This document shows positions 54,113 through 62,851 of a DNA stretch of 64,000 nt, piece after piece. Under the pieces are notes generated by a model. That model saw only the letters and a list, made by a program, of their open reading frames with translations, had not been told where the DNA came from and searched no databases. The first letter of the stretch is position 1. Every line of letters starts with the position of its first letter. A program made the position numbers and the translations under genes. Origin of the DNA: Argonema antarcticum A004/B2 (GTDB lineage Bacteria; Cyanobacteriota; Cyanobacteriia; Cyanobacteriales; Aerosakkonemataceae); assembly GCF_023333585.1 (NCBI RefSeq), contig NZ_JAIQZN010000030.1:1-64000 (forward strand), read 5' to 3'.

Positions 54113-55372
54113 TTGTCTACCAAAACGAAGACCAAGCATCAAATACCTGCATCCTACACCCCGCAAGTTCCAACCGATCGGGAAAAAAGATTTAATCTGC
54201 CGACTATGTTGGCAACCCTGATTTCTGTCGGTATCCACGGAATGGTCTGGGTGATTCAGCCAGTATTATCATCCTCCAAATCAGCAGAATCCGATCCGCG
54301 AAGAATTGTGGGATTGGTACAGTTGACTCCAGATGAACAGAGTCGCCTGCCAGAATATTCTTTGGCAAAACCCACGTTGCCATCCTTACCGCCGCCACTG
54401 CCGCCCACAAATTTGTTGCCCCCCCTGCCACCAGTGCAGTCTTATACGCCTTTGCCGCCTATTCCCAACGTTCCGCTTGATAACTCTCCTACTATTGCGT
54501 TGTCGCCACCGCCGAGTACTCCAAAAGAGCCTTCATCCCAGACCCGAAGTGGTTCTCGTCGCCAAGAAATAACGCCAAAAGAGCGATCGCCTGTTACCGA
54601 GCCGGAAGTTAAAATAGAATCGCGTCAAACGCCAGAACGCACCACGACTCCTGAACGCACCACGACTCCTGAACGCACTACTACTCCTGAACGCACTACT
54701 ACTCCTGAACGCACTACTACTCCTGAACGCACTACTACTCCTGAACGCCAGAATATTGCCAAAGGTACTGAAAGCAGACTGCGACCTAATGACACTCTAC
54801 CGATATTACCGCCCGGTACAATTTCGCCATCCGTAACACCCCCTCCTACCGAGACATCGCCGAAAGCAGGTGATGAACCTCTGAACCCCTCAAACCTACA
54901 AACCCATCTACCTAATTTCTATCCCAAGGAGTCTCCTATGCCGCAGCAAAGTCAAGAATCTAGGGATTTGTCGATCAAGTATAGCTACGGTTACGACTTA
55001 AATTTCACGACCGATCAATACGCATCTGGAAAGTTGAGAACCTGGTTGGAGGACAAAAACGAAAAGTTTTCAGTCAATCTGAAGATAACGACAATGGCAG
55101 ACATTATCTTTGTTAAATCTCCCATAGACGAGAAGCTGCCGGATGTTAACCAAGCAAATGTCGCCGTGTTAGTAAACCCGAATGGCAAAAAGGAGGGTAA
55201 CCCCGAAGTGATACGCAGTACTGGCTACCCTAGACTAGATCTGGCTGCAATAGAAGATATTCAAAAGCGGAGTGCCTTTCCATCAACTCGCAAGTATGAG
55301 GTTTATCTCTATCGGATCGAGATCGAGCAAAACAATTCACCTTCTACTCCGGGAGCATCATCTAACAGTTAA
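54113..55372 (+). CDS. TonB-like proline-rich membrane protein
   Basis: About 419 residues. One hydrophobic anchor at about residues 32-50 (MLATLISVGIHGMVWVIQPVL) follows a short basic N-terminus. Residues 75-190 are proline-rich (LPPLPPVQSYTPLPP). Six PERTTT units encoded by 18-base DNA repeats lie at about 54645-54750. The C-terminal part is a compact beta-alpha domain resembling the TonB C-terminus (GYPRLDLAAIEDIQKRSAFP). TTG at 54113 is preferred because GAGG lies 8 bases before it; a longer frame reaching to 53957 runs through the MITE and minisatellite. The role may be energy coupling or envelope structure, but no ExbBD genes adjoin. Confidence 0.72.
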   Translation: MSTKTKTKHQIPASYTPQVPTDREKRFNLPTMLATLISVGIHGMVWVIQPVLSSSKSAESDPRRIVGLVQLTPDEQSRLPEYSLAKPTLPSLPPPLPPTNLLPPLPPVQSYTPLPPIPNVPLDNSPTIALSPPPSTPKEPSSQTRSGSRRQEITPKERSPVTEPEVKIESRQTPERTTTPERTTTPERTTTPERTTTPERTTTPERTTTPERQNIAKGTESRLRPNDTLPILPPGTISPSVTPPPTETSPKAGDEPLNPSNLQTHLPNFYPKESPMPQQSQESRDLSIKYSYGYDLNFTTDQYASGKLRTWLEDKNEKFSVNLKITTMADIIFVKSPIDEKLPDVNQANVAVLVNPNGKKEGNPEVIRSTGYPRLDLAAIEDIQKRSAFPSTRKYEVYLYRIEIEQNNSPSTPGASSNS

Positions 55373-55513
55373 AGTTATTGATGATTTATCGTCAAATTGT
55401 CTGTTTTCATCGGTGGTTAAATTTTTACCACCGATGAAGACAGATGAACACAGATGAACACAGATAAGAATAAGAACAGGAATTTTTTAGGTGACCGATG
55501 CGTAAGGACATGA
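55373..55513. other. Spacer with ACAGATGAACAC repeats
   Basis: A short spacer with AACACAGATGA units near 55439-55465, complementary to the TCTGCGTTTATCTG type near 29920. No gene is seen. Confidence 0.4.
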
Positions 55514-55597
55514 TATAGCAACCGCCAAGGTAGTTAGGACATCCTAAAACGGCAGAACCAATTTACAGCAAGCATTTCACTTTTGACTTTTGCTATA
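55514..55597. repeat. TATAGCAA-type MITE, copy 1
   Basis: An 84-base element beginning TATAGCAACCGCCAAGG and ending CTTTTGACTTTTGCTATA, with 8-base terminal inverted repeats. A related copy is at 56763-56869. Its last base is the A of the kinase gene ATG, so the insertion sits exactly at the start codon. Confidence 0.65.
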
Positions 55598-56625
55598 TGA
55601 CTCCAGATTTTTCCTTTTTGGAGCGACTGCGCTGCTCATCTGAGCGATTGATTGAACTATTGGATTGCTTCGATCGATCGCACTTACTGGTAGTGGGTGA
55701 CTTGACTCTCGACGAGTTTCTCACGGGTCAGGTGGAGCGGATTTCTCGCGAAGCTCCGGTATTGATTATTCGTCACGAACAGACTCGACAGGTGCCTGGA
55801 GGTGGCGCTAATGCGGTCTATAACCTGGCAAAATTGGGCGCAAAGGTGAAGGTTGCTGGACTGGTGGGGGATGATGAGCAAGGGCAAGCTTTGCGTCGCA
55901 TCTTTGAGGCTGCTGGGATTGATACTGCTGGAATGTTAATCGATCCAGACCGCCCGACGGTGACTAAAACTCGGATTTCCGGTCACGCTCGCCAGTCGGT
56001 GACGCAGCAGATTGTGCGGATCGATCGCAAATCGGATGAGTTGCCAAATGTTGATTTGCAGATGCAACTGGCTGCGTATATCCGTTCTGTACTTGATACT
56101 GTGGATGCGGTAGTCTGTTCCGATTATGGGGATGGGGTTTTTACTCAGCCTGCGATCGCGGCGACGCTATCTCACTCGCGGACGATTGTTGATGCACAAA
56201 ATAGTCTCGAAAGATATCGAGGTGCAACCGTATTTACACCGAATTTACCAGAGGCGGAACAGGCGGTGGGTTATGCGATCGCAACTCCCCAAACCCTCAC
56301 TCAAGCTGGGCGCGATCTTCTAGCCATGACTGATGCTCAGCAAATTCTGATTACCCGTGGCGAAGAGGGTATGAGCCTATTTAGCAGTTCTGGCAGCGAG
56401 GAATACATCCCCGCCTTTAATCGAACAAAGGTGTTTGATGTTACAGGTGCTGGCGATACGGTAGCGGCAGCACTGACATTAGCTTTAAATGCCGGTGCTT
56501 CGTTTTGGGAAGCAGCAGTTTTGGGCAATTTGGCGGCTAGCATTGTAGTGCGCCAGTTTGGTACGGCGACGACAACACCAGATGAAATGAAGGAAGCATT
56601 GCGATCGCTTATAAGTGAAGAATAA
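55597..56625 (+). CDS. PfkB-family kinase, RfaE1/HldE-kinase-like
   Basis: A 342-residue ribokinase-fold sugar kinase. It most resembles the kinase domain of RfaE/HldE, which phosphorylates D-glycero-D-manno-heptose 7-phosphate for LPS heptose: VVGDLTLDEFLTGQVERISREAP, VPGGGANAVYNLAKLGA, and the catalytic FDVTGAGDTVAAALTLAL with the Asp base. The nucleotidyltransferase half of HldE is absent. The exact sugar is uncertain. The ATG abuts a MITE and has no visible ribosome-binding site; the next internal start would remove conserved residues, so this start is kept with reserve. Confidence 0.85.
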   Translation: MTPDFSFLERLRCSSERLIELLDCFDRSHLLVVGDLTLDEFLTGQVERISREAPVLIIRHEQTRQVPGGGANAVYNLAKLGAKVKVAGLVGDDEQGQALRRIFEAAGIDTAGMLIDPDRPTVTKTRISGHARQSVTQQIVRIDRKSDELPNVDLQMQLAAYIRSVLDTVDAVVCSDYGDGVFTQPAIAATLSHSRTIVDAQNSLERYRGATVFTPNLPEAEQAVGYAIATPQTLTQAGRDLLAMTDAQQILITRGEEGMSLFSSSGSEEYIPAFNRTKVFDVTGAGDTVAAALTLALNAGASFWEAAVLGNLAASIVVRQFGTATTTPDEMKEALRSLISEE

Positions 56626-56762
56626 AGTACGTAAAGTTGGCAGATTGTTAAGTGGTTAATTATATCAGAAAATAATCAGAAAAAAAGGAGAAAATTGTCA
56701 ATAATAAATCCAATTATATTATTCACAAATAAATTGGATAGAAGTTTTCTAAACTCCAGTTA
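56626..56762. other. AT-rich spacer after kinase
   Basis: A low-complexity AT-rich stretch with no recognisable feature, ahead of two MITE-like elements. Confidence 0.3.
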
Positions 56763-56869
56763 TATAGCAACCGCCAGGGCGGTTATGGCATCCTAAAACG
56801 CCAGAACCAATTCACAGCAAAGATTTCACTTTTGACTTTTGAATGAGTGACCTTTTGACTTTTGCTATA
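56763..56869. repeat. TATAGCAA-type MITE, copy 2
   Basis: A 107-base copy of the element at 55514, with the same ends (TATAGCAACCGCC ... TTTTGCTATA) and a 23-base internal duplication of the TTTTGACTTTTG part (with GAATGAGTGACC). A reverse-complement piece of that segment lies at about 53897-53920 near the cobI stop. Confidence 0.65.
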
Positions 56870-56892
56870 AATCTTGTTTCGTCTTAAAAAGC

Positions 56893-57023
56893 GGCTCTTT
56901 CAGAGTTGTTATGCTCTTGCTCAAAAAATAACATTTTTATTCCTCTACTGCTCTGTTGCTCTATTCCCCTGCTCCCGCTCCCCTGCTCCTCTACTCAAAT
57001 AGCATAGTAAATTCGGAAGAGCC
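56893..57023. repeat. GGCTCTT-type MITE, copy 2
   Basis: A 131-base element with ends GGCTCTTTCAGAGTTGTTATG and, inverted, GGCTCTTCCGAATTTACTATG. The interior is a pyrimidine-rich CTCTGCTCCC run. No obvious target duplication remains. It lies upstream of the cyclase gene and may carry part of its promoter region. Confidence 0.75.
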
Positions 57024-57163
57024 GATTTCAATCGCTGGGTTTCCCGATCCAGACGATCGCCTCTTCAGGGTGTGGATAGCGTCAAGGAATACAATCTTTA
57101 GAGAGAAACTATCTTAAGATTAGGGATATTTTATTTGTTTACGTTCCTTATCAGGATTGCTCT

Positions 57164-59299
57164 ATGGGTTGGCGACTGCGGCTGAGTATTAAATCCAAAC
57201 TCATTGCAATGCTACTGGTAGTTAGTAGTTGTTCGATTTTAGTTACTGCCTACTTAGGTTATCAAAGTGGTCAAGCAAACTTGACCGATCGAGTGTTTAG
57301 TCAGTTAATCAGCATCCGGGCTTCCAAAGCCAACCAAATTGGCTCCTACTTTCAGACCCTACGGAATCACCTCCAGACACTAGGAGAAAACCCCTCCGTA
57401 GTCACAGCGCTCCAGGAATTCGATACTAACTACCGACAACTAGAAACAGCCCAAATTCCACCCACAGCCGTCAAAAAACTCGCCTCCTACTACCGGGATG
57501 AATTTCTGCCCCGGTTGGCAAAAACAGAGCAGGGTAATCCCCTGTGGGAGTTTTTTCAGCCCAAAACCGACGTAGCTCGCTATCTGCAATACCACTACAT
57601 TGCGGCTAATCCTCATCCAGTCGGTAAAAAACATCTTCTGGATGATGCCAAAGACGGTAGTGGTTATAGCCGTATCCATGCCCTTTACCATCCCATGTTT
57701 CGGCAGATTATTGAGAAGTTTGGTTACTACGATCTGTTTTTGATCAACCCCCAGGGGGACATAGTATATACGGTTTACAAAGAAACAGATTTTGTGACTA
57801 ACTTAACTACAGGAACCTACAACGAAAGTAATTTGGCTCGTTTGGTAAGCCGGGTGCGCCAAACTAAAGAACGGAACTATTCACGGCTAATTGACTTTGA
57901 ATCATACGCTCCTTCCTACGGTGCGCCTGCTGCTTTTATTGCTATGCCTATTTTTAAAGGTGCGGAATTTTTGGGGGTACTAGCGGTGCAGTTACCAGTA
58001 GATGAAATTAATAATGTGATGACTGGTAACCAGAATTGGGAGAGTGACGGACTGGGGAAATCCGGGGAAACCTATCTGGTGGGACAGGATTATTTGATGC
58101 GATCGATCTCCCGTTTTTTGGTGGAAGACAGGGAAAAATACTTACAAACCCTGCACTCTCTGAGGGTGAGTGACAACACTCTGAAACGGATTCAACAGTA
58201 CAATACCTCAATTCTGGAACAGCGGGTGGAGACGATCGGCGTGAAAGAAGCCCTAGCCGGGAAGCAAAACATCCAGATTATCCGAGATTATCGGGATATT
58301 CCTGTGCTTAGTTCCTATGCTCCCTTAAAAATTGATGAGTTGGCTTGGGTAATTCTGTCAGAAATTGACCTAGCAGAGGCTTATGCGCCAGTCTATTCTT
58401 TTGAAAGGCGACTATTAATTTCCGCTACGCTCTTGATGCTCCTAGTCACGGTGTTAGCTATGGCTCTAGCCTATTGGTTTGTGAAGCCCATTAACCAATT
58501 GATTGCCAGTGCTAGACAGGTGGCAGCAGGGCAACTAGATATCGTGGCTTCTCTGCAAACTAGAGATGAGTTTGGGGAATTAGCAAGATCCTTTAATGAT
58601 ATGGTCTACAGTCTGCGTACACAAACTAATTTAATCGCCGAAAAAAACCTAGAAAATGAACAGTTACTCCTGAGTGTATTTCCGGCGGCGATCGCCAAGC
58701 GTTTGAAACGGGGAGAGAAAAACATTGCTGAAAGTGTTTCTAATGTGGCAGTGCTATTCTCAGAACTAACGGGATTTTCTAAACTATCCGCCAACCTGAC
58801 GGCCTACGAAATTGTCAGTATCCTCAACGATCTAGTTAGTAGTTTTGATGAAGCTGCGGAACGGTACGGGATGGAGAAAATTAAAACTATTGGCGATAGC
58901 TACATGGCAGTGTGTGGCTTATCTTTGCCCTATTTGGATCATGATAAACGGGCGATCGACTTTGCCCTCGAAATGCTCCTGATTGTCCGTCGCTACAACA
59001 ACGAGCGGGGATTCCAACTCAATATCCGCATCGGCATTAACTCCGGCAGTGTCGTGGCCGGAATTGTGGGCAGAAACAAATTTATCTATGATGTCTGGGG
59101 CGATACGATCGATATTGCCAATGCCCTGCGGGGAGCCTGTCCCCCCGGAGCAGTTCTGGTTTCTGAAGGGGTGTATCAACGCCTAGAGGATCTCTACGAA
59201 TTTGTTCCCTACGGTAATGAGATTAATGGCAAGACAAAGCCCAGTGCTTGGTGTCTCAAGAGCGTGCAAGCCCCCCAAAACTCTGAGGTAACTCGGTAA
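57164..59299 (+). CDS. Receptor-type adenylate cyclase-like protein (Cache-HAMP-CYC)
   Basis: A 711-residue membrane sensor. A first transmembrane helix (about 12-32) and a second (about 425-447) enclose a Cache-like extracytoplasmic domain. HAMP follows (VKPINQLIASARQVAAGQLD), then a class III nucleotide cyclase domain from about 520. Asp578 (GDSYM), adenine-selecting Lys574 region (EKIKTIGD) and Asp643 (YDVWGDT) are present. However, the first metal ligand is Glu534 (LFSELTGF) instead of Asp, and the transition-state Asn and Arg positions read Asp650 and Ala654 (DTIDIANALRGA). Activity is therefore uncertain. Its stop and the next start overlap (TAATG). Confidence 0.88.
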   Translation: MGWRLRLSIKSKLIAMLLVVSSCSILVTAYLGYQSGQANLTDRVFSQLISIRASKANQIGSYFQTLRNHLQTLGENPSVVTALQEFDTNYRQLETAQIPPTAVKKLASYYRDEFLPRLAKTEQGNPLWEFFQPKTDVARYLQYHYIAANPHPVGKKHLLDDAKDGSGYSRIHALYHPMFRQIIEKFGYYDLFLINPQGDIVYTVYKETDFVTNLTTGTYNESNLARLVSRVRQTKERNYSRLIDFESYAPSYGAPAAFIAMPIFKGAEFLGVLAVQLPVDEINNVMTGNQNWESDGLGKSGETYLVGQDYLMRSISRFLVEDREKYLQTLHSLRVSDNTLKRIQQYNTSILEQRVETIGVKEALAGKQNIQIIRDYRDIPVLSSYAPLKIDELAWVILSEIDLAEAYAPVYSFERRLLISATLLMLLVTVLAMALAYWFVKPINQLIASARQVAAGQLDIVASLQTRDEFGELARSFNDMVYSLRTQTNLIAEKNLENEQLLLSVFPAAIAKRLKRGEKNIAESVSNVAVLFSELTGFSKLSANLTAYEIVSILNDLVSSFDEAAERYGMEKIKTIGDSYMAVCGLSLPYLDHDKRAIDFALEMLLIVRRYNNERGFQLNIRIGINSGSVVAGIVGRNKFIYDVWGDTIDIANALRGACPPGAVLVSEGVYQRLEDLYEFVPYGNEINGKTKPSAWCLKSVQAPQNSEVTR

Positions 59300-60771
59300 T
59301 GGGAAATATTTTGACCAATAATTTGCTGCTCTGGGCGATCGCGCTTATAGTCGGCTTTCCCCTGTTGGTAATTCTATTGGGGGAAATTATCCATAATTTG
59401 CAGCAGCGGGAACAGCCTCTAGCCGCTACCCTCCAAGTAGTACGCAATCTCATTTTGCCGGTCTTTGCCTTTTTAATTTTTACCCAGAAAATTCTCCAGC
59501 TACCCGCCACTGATGAACGGGTGAAAAGCATCCAGACTCTCCTCTGGATTTGTGCGATCCATGCTGCCCTGTCATTACTTAATGTGGTGCTATTTCGGCA
59601 GGCAAAGGCAGATAGTTGGCGGGGGCGGATTCCGAAACTCCTGATTGATTTGGCAAGATTATTTTTGGTTTTGCTAGGGACTGCGATCGTTCTAGCTACG
59701 GTGTGGAATGCAGACCTTGCAGGGTTAGTAACCGCCTTGGGGGTGAGTTCGATCGTCATTGGTTTGGCACTCCAAGACACACTAGGCAGTGTGATGTCGG
59801 GGATTGCCCTGTTATTTGAGCAACCCTTTACGGTGGGAGACTGGCTGCGGGTGGGGGATCTGGTCGGGCAGGTAATAGATATCAACTGGCGGGCAGTCCG
59901 CTTGCAAACTCTAGAAAGGGAGATGGTAGTCATTCCCCATAAACTGATTAGCAGTGAGATTATCCGCAATTTTAGTCGTCCCCTACGACTCCATGCCGAG
60001 CGGATCAAAATTGGTTTTTCCTATAATGACCCGCCTAATTTGGCAAAGTATGTCCTGCGGACTACGGCTTTGGAAACTCAGGGCATCTTGGCGGAACCGG
60101 AACCCCAAATTTTTACTCTCAGCTATGATGATTCGGCAATTACCTACGAGGTGAAGTTTTTTATTGATGACTATCAGGAAGTTGAGGAGATTCGCGATCG
60201 CTTCATGACTAGGGTGTGGTACGCAGCCCAGCGCAATAACCTGACTATTCCCTTCCCCATCCGCACGGTCTATAACTTCGACGGCCCTACCTCCAAGGCG
60301 GAGGGAACCATCAAAAAATTTGCGGAGGGACTGCAATCAATTCCCTCTTTTGTGCCTCTAGAGAAGTCTGAAAATTTAAATCACCTATCTTCAGATATTA
60401 ACTTGCAACACTTTGGGGCTGGGGAGAAGGTAATCCGACAGGGATATGACAGTAATGCCCTCTACATTTTGATTGCAGGGGAAGCAGTGATTACAGTCAA
60501 TGACGAATTGGGACAGGAGCATGAGGTACTTCCCTTAAAGGCGGGAGAATTTTTTGGAGTGATGACACTTTTTTCTGGAGAACCCAGCACTATTTCGGTG
60601 ACTGCGGTGGCAGACTTAGAGGTGATGGTGTTATCGGCAGCAGTAGTTAATCAAATGATCGATCGCCAGCCTAGTTTCTCTAGGGAAATCAGCCAAGTTC
60701 TAGAACTGCGCCGTCGGGCAGTACAGGAGGTACAAAAAATGGTAGCCGAAATCAAGCGATCGGCCCGCTGA
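59299..60771 (+). CDS. MscS-type channel with cyclic-nucleotide-binding-like domain
   Basis: A 490-residue channel. Membrane helices occupy about 10-170; the pore-lining MscS segment reads LVTALGVSSIVIGLALQDTLGSVMSGIALLFEQPF (in parts), followed by GDWLRVGDLVGQVIDINWRAVRL. The C-terminal domain (about 360-470) has the cNMP-binding fold (GAGEKVIRQGYDSNALYILIAGE), but the phosphate-binding cassette reads FFGVMTLFSGEPSTISVTA, lacking the canonical Glu and Arg. It is translationally coupled to the upstream cyclase-like gene, so the pair likely forms one osmotic or signal-gated module. Confidence 0.9.
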   Translation: MGNILTNNLLLWAIALIVGFPLLVILLGEIIHNLQQREQPLAATLQVVRNLILPVFAFLIFTQKILQLPATDERVKSIQTLLWICAIHAALSLLNVVLFRQAKADSWRGRIPKLLIDLARLFLVLLGTAIVLATVWNADLAGLVTALGVSSIVIGLALQDTLGSVMSGIALLFEQPFTVGDWLRVGDLVGQVIDINWRAVRLQTLEREMVVIPHKLISSEIIRNFSRPLRLHAERIKIGFSYNDPPNLAKYVLRTTALETQGILAEPEPQIFTLSYDDSAITYEVKFFIDDYQEVEEIRDRFMTRVWYAAQRNNLTIPFPIRTVYNFDGPTSKAEGTIKKFAEGLQSIPSFVPLEKSENLNHLSSDINLQHFGAGEKVIRQGYDSNALYILIAGEAVITVNDELGQEHEVLPLKAGEFFGVMTLFSGEPSTISVTAVADLEVMVLSAAVVNQMIDRQPSFSREISQVLELRRRAVQEVQKMVAEIKRSAR

Positions 60772-60823
60772 CATTTGCCCAACAATTTCCGGTTCTTTCG
60801 TTCCCACTAAGTCTCTAGCCCCT

Positions 60824-61004
60824 AGCTATACGGCTCTTTCGGAGTTGCTATGCTTTTGTTCACTTAAGAACATTTTTATTGATTTTCTCCTCTCCCCCTC
60901 TCCCACTCTCCCACTCTCCCACTCTCCCACTCTCCCCCTCTCCCACTCTCCCACTCTCCCCCTCTACTCAAATAGCATAGTAAGTACGGAAGAGCCAGCT
61001 ATAC
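60824..61004. mobile_element. GGCTCTT-type MITE with 8-bp target duplication
   Basis: The element itself is 60832-60996 (165 bases). Its ends are GGCTCTTTCGGAGTTGCTA and, inverted, GGCTCTTCCGTACTTACTA (17 of 21 terminal positions match). It is flanked on both sides by AGCTATAC, an exact 8-base duplication typical of ISL3-family transposition. The interior is an array of CCCACTCT units. Confidence 0.85.
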
Positions 61005-61022
61005 TTCTACTGGACTGGCGCT

Positions 61023-62756
61023 CTAGTCCTTATTAATTTCCCCTTTGCTGTCAATTTTCAGGGAATTGTTGGGAAAATCGCTTTTGGTGAGATTCCGAAT
61101 CAACTGTACACTCCGAAACTGTTGATCGATATAAGGAATTCCTTGCCGATTCAACTGAACAGGTATAATTTTTCCAGACACAAAATCGCCCTGTGGGTTA
61201 AGTTTAAGCTCTAAAATCAGAGATTGTCCTAATACTCCCCAGGTAGATAAGGACTTGTATCCGACAAAATTACCCAGAGAATAAGCGATTAATTTTCCTT
61301 TATATAATTCCATCGCTCTGGGAACATGGGGGCCGTGTCCCAGAACCAAATCTGCCCCATTATCAATCATCGTGCGGGAAAAGAGAACCAAATTGCCACG
61401 GTTCTCCCCGTAGAAGTTTTCTTGTCGGTTTTTGACGTGCATGGCTCCCGTTCCTTCCGCACCGCCATGAAACGATACGACCACCATATTGGCATTTTTC
61501 TTGGCTTCTAGTACCAGTGCTTTCGCCGACGCAATATCGTTCACGCTGTTGTGCAGAGCCAAGTGGCTGAAACCGATAAAAGCAACCCGAATGTTTTTGA
61601 CATTCACATAGGCAACTTCATTTTTCTTGCCAACTGGTGTCATTCCTGCACTTTTTATATTTTTCATAGTGTCGGCAAAGCCGACGACCGAGAAATCTAG
61701 AGAATGATTGTTAGCTACACTTAAAACATCAAACCCAGTTTCTTTCAAAAGGGTTGCATAATTTGGTGGCGTGCGAAAAGCATGAACCATTGCACGACTG
61801 GTATCTTTTGAGGTTCTGGGATAGTTGGTCAGCGTACTTTCAAAATTGCCAAATAAAATATCGGCTCCTTGAAGGTATGGTTTTACATTCTTAAAAAGCT
61901 CTTTATTATTACTGGGTAGTCGATTGTTGGGAAAGTTGGTGCCAGGAACAATATCGCCAACGGCTTTAATGGTGATAAATGTGGCAGCATTTTCTGAGGG
62001 TTCTGATGTGGAAACAGGTGCTAAATTCTGAACGGGTGCGGGAGAAGTTTTGGGGGTTGGTTTATTGGCAGCGGGTGAGGGAATGGGAGACTTTTTAGGC
62101 GCAGCAACACCTGTTTTTTGGGTTGTTTTGGGAACGGCTTGAGGTTTTGGCGAAGTCTTGGGGGGTGGGAGTGGGACGACACCTATTTTCTGGGTTGTTT
62201 TGGGAACGGCTTGTTTAGCAATTTGTCGCTGTGCAGACGTTGGCTGCTGGGAGGCGGCGACTTGGGAATCCATTTTAGCTCTGACGACAAAACCCACTGC
62301 GGCAACTAAAATCCAACAGATGCTGCCTAACAAGAGTAAAGGAATCTTTTTTCTATACTTTGTTTTTAGTTTTGTGGTTTTACGCTTTGGCTGAGGGCCA
62401 GGAGTGACTAGCCGGGGTAGAGTTGCTGTAGAAGTAGAGGCGTAGGCGGATTGCCTTAATTCAACCAACTCTGTCCAGGTAGGCCATTTTTGGTCGCTGC
62501 GTCGCCCATAAAGGCGCACAGAGTCAATATATTTGGGGTTGAGGCGGATCATTCCGTCGTGTACGAAGCGGACGCAGGAGGCTTGATTTGGCACTCGATC
62601 GGACTCTAGGACGATATGGAGGCAAGTTCCTTTGCTTTTTGCTGTCGCTGTGACGCCTTTTTTGGATACAACCTTGTTGATTAGGACGGCGATCGCATCG
62701 GGGTCGCCCTGTTGCGCCAAGGATAGGACATTTTGCTCAATTACCTGACTAACCAT
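61023..62756 (-). CDS. CapA/PgsA-family protein with transmembrane anchor
   Basis: About 577 residues. Residues 1-110 form a cytosolic alpha/beta domain common in cyanobacteria. A transmembrane helix follows at about 138-158 ([20 protein letters not shown]), then a long proline/lysine-rich linker with [15 protein letters not shown] repeats, and a CapA-type metallophosphatase-like domain. That domain has [38 protein letters not shown] and [14 protein letters not shown], keeping the metal-binding His/Asn residues. Relatives take part in polyglutamate capsule or surface polymer synthesis; the role here is inferred. The ATG at 62754-62756 follows GAGGAGA and is preferred over a GTG four codons upstream. 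Confidence 0.87.
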   Translation of the reverse strand: MVSQVIEQNVLSLAQQGDPDAIAVLINKVVSKKGVTATAKSKGTCLHIVLESDRVPNQASCVRFVHDGMIRLNPKYIDSVRLYGRRSDQKWPTWTELVELRQSAYASTSTATLPRLVTPGPQPKRKTTKLKTKYRKKIPLLLLGSICWILVAAVGFVVRAKMDSQVAASQQPTSAQRQIAKQAVPKTTQKIGVVPLPPPKTSPKPQAVPKTTQKTGVAAPKKSPIPSPAANKPTPKTSPAPVQNLAPVSTSEPSENAATFITIKAVGDIVPGTNFPNNRLPSNNKELFKNVKPYLQGADILFGNFESTLTNYPRTSKDTSRAMVHAFRTPPNYATLLKETGFDVLSVANNHSLDFSVVGFADTMKNIKSAGMTPVGKKNEVAYVNVKNIRVAFIGFSHLALHNSVNDIASAKALVLEAKKNANMVVVSFHGGAEGTGAMHVKNRQENFYGENRGNLVLFSRTMIDNGADLVLGHGPHVPRAMELYKGKLIAYSLGNFVGYKSLSTWGVLGQSLILELKLNPQGDFVSGKIIPVQLNRQGIPYIDQQFRSVQLIRNLTKSDFPNNSLKIDSKGEINKD

Positions 62757-62851
62757 AAGTCTCCTCACACTAACTGATAGACTGCCTTAATAGACCGCCT
62801 TATAATACGGCTGACAAAAGTTTAAACCGGAGTAGGCATAAATTTCAGAAA

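Noticed and set aside
58919-60336. Long minus-strand frames opposite the cyclase and channel genes
   Set aside because: The plus-strand genes have clear domains and motifs; the antisense frames have no recognisable features.
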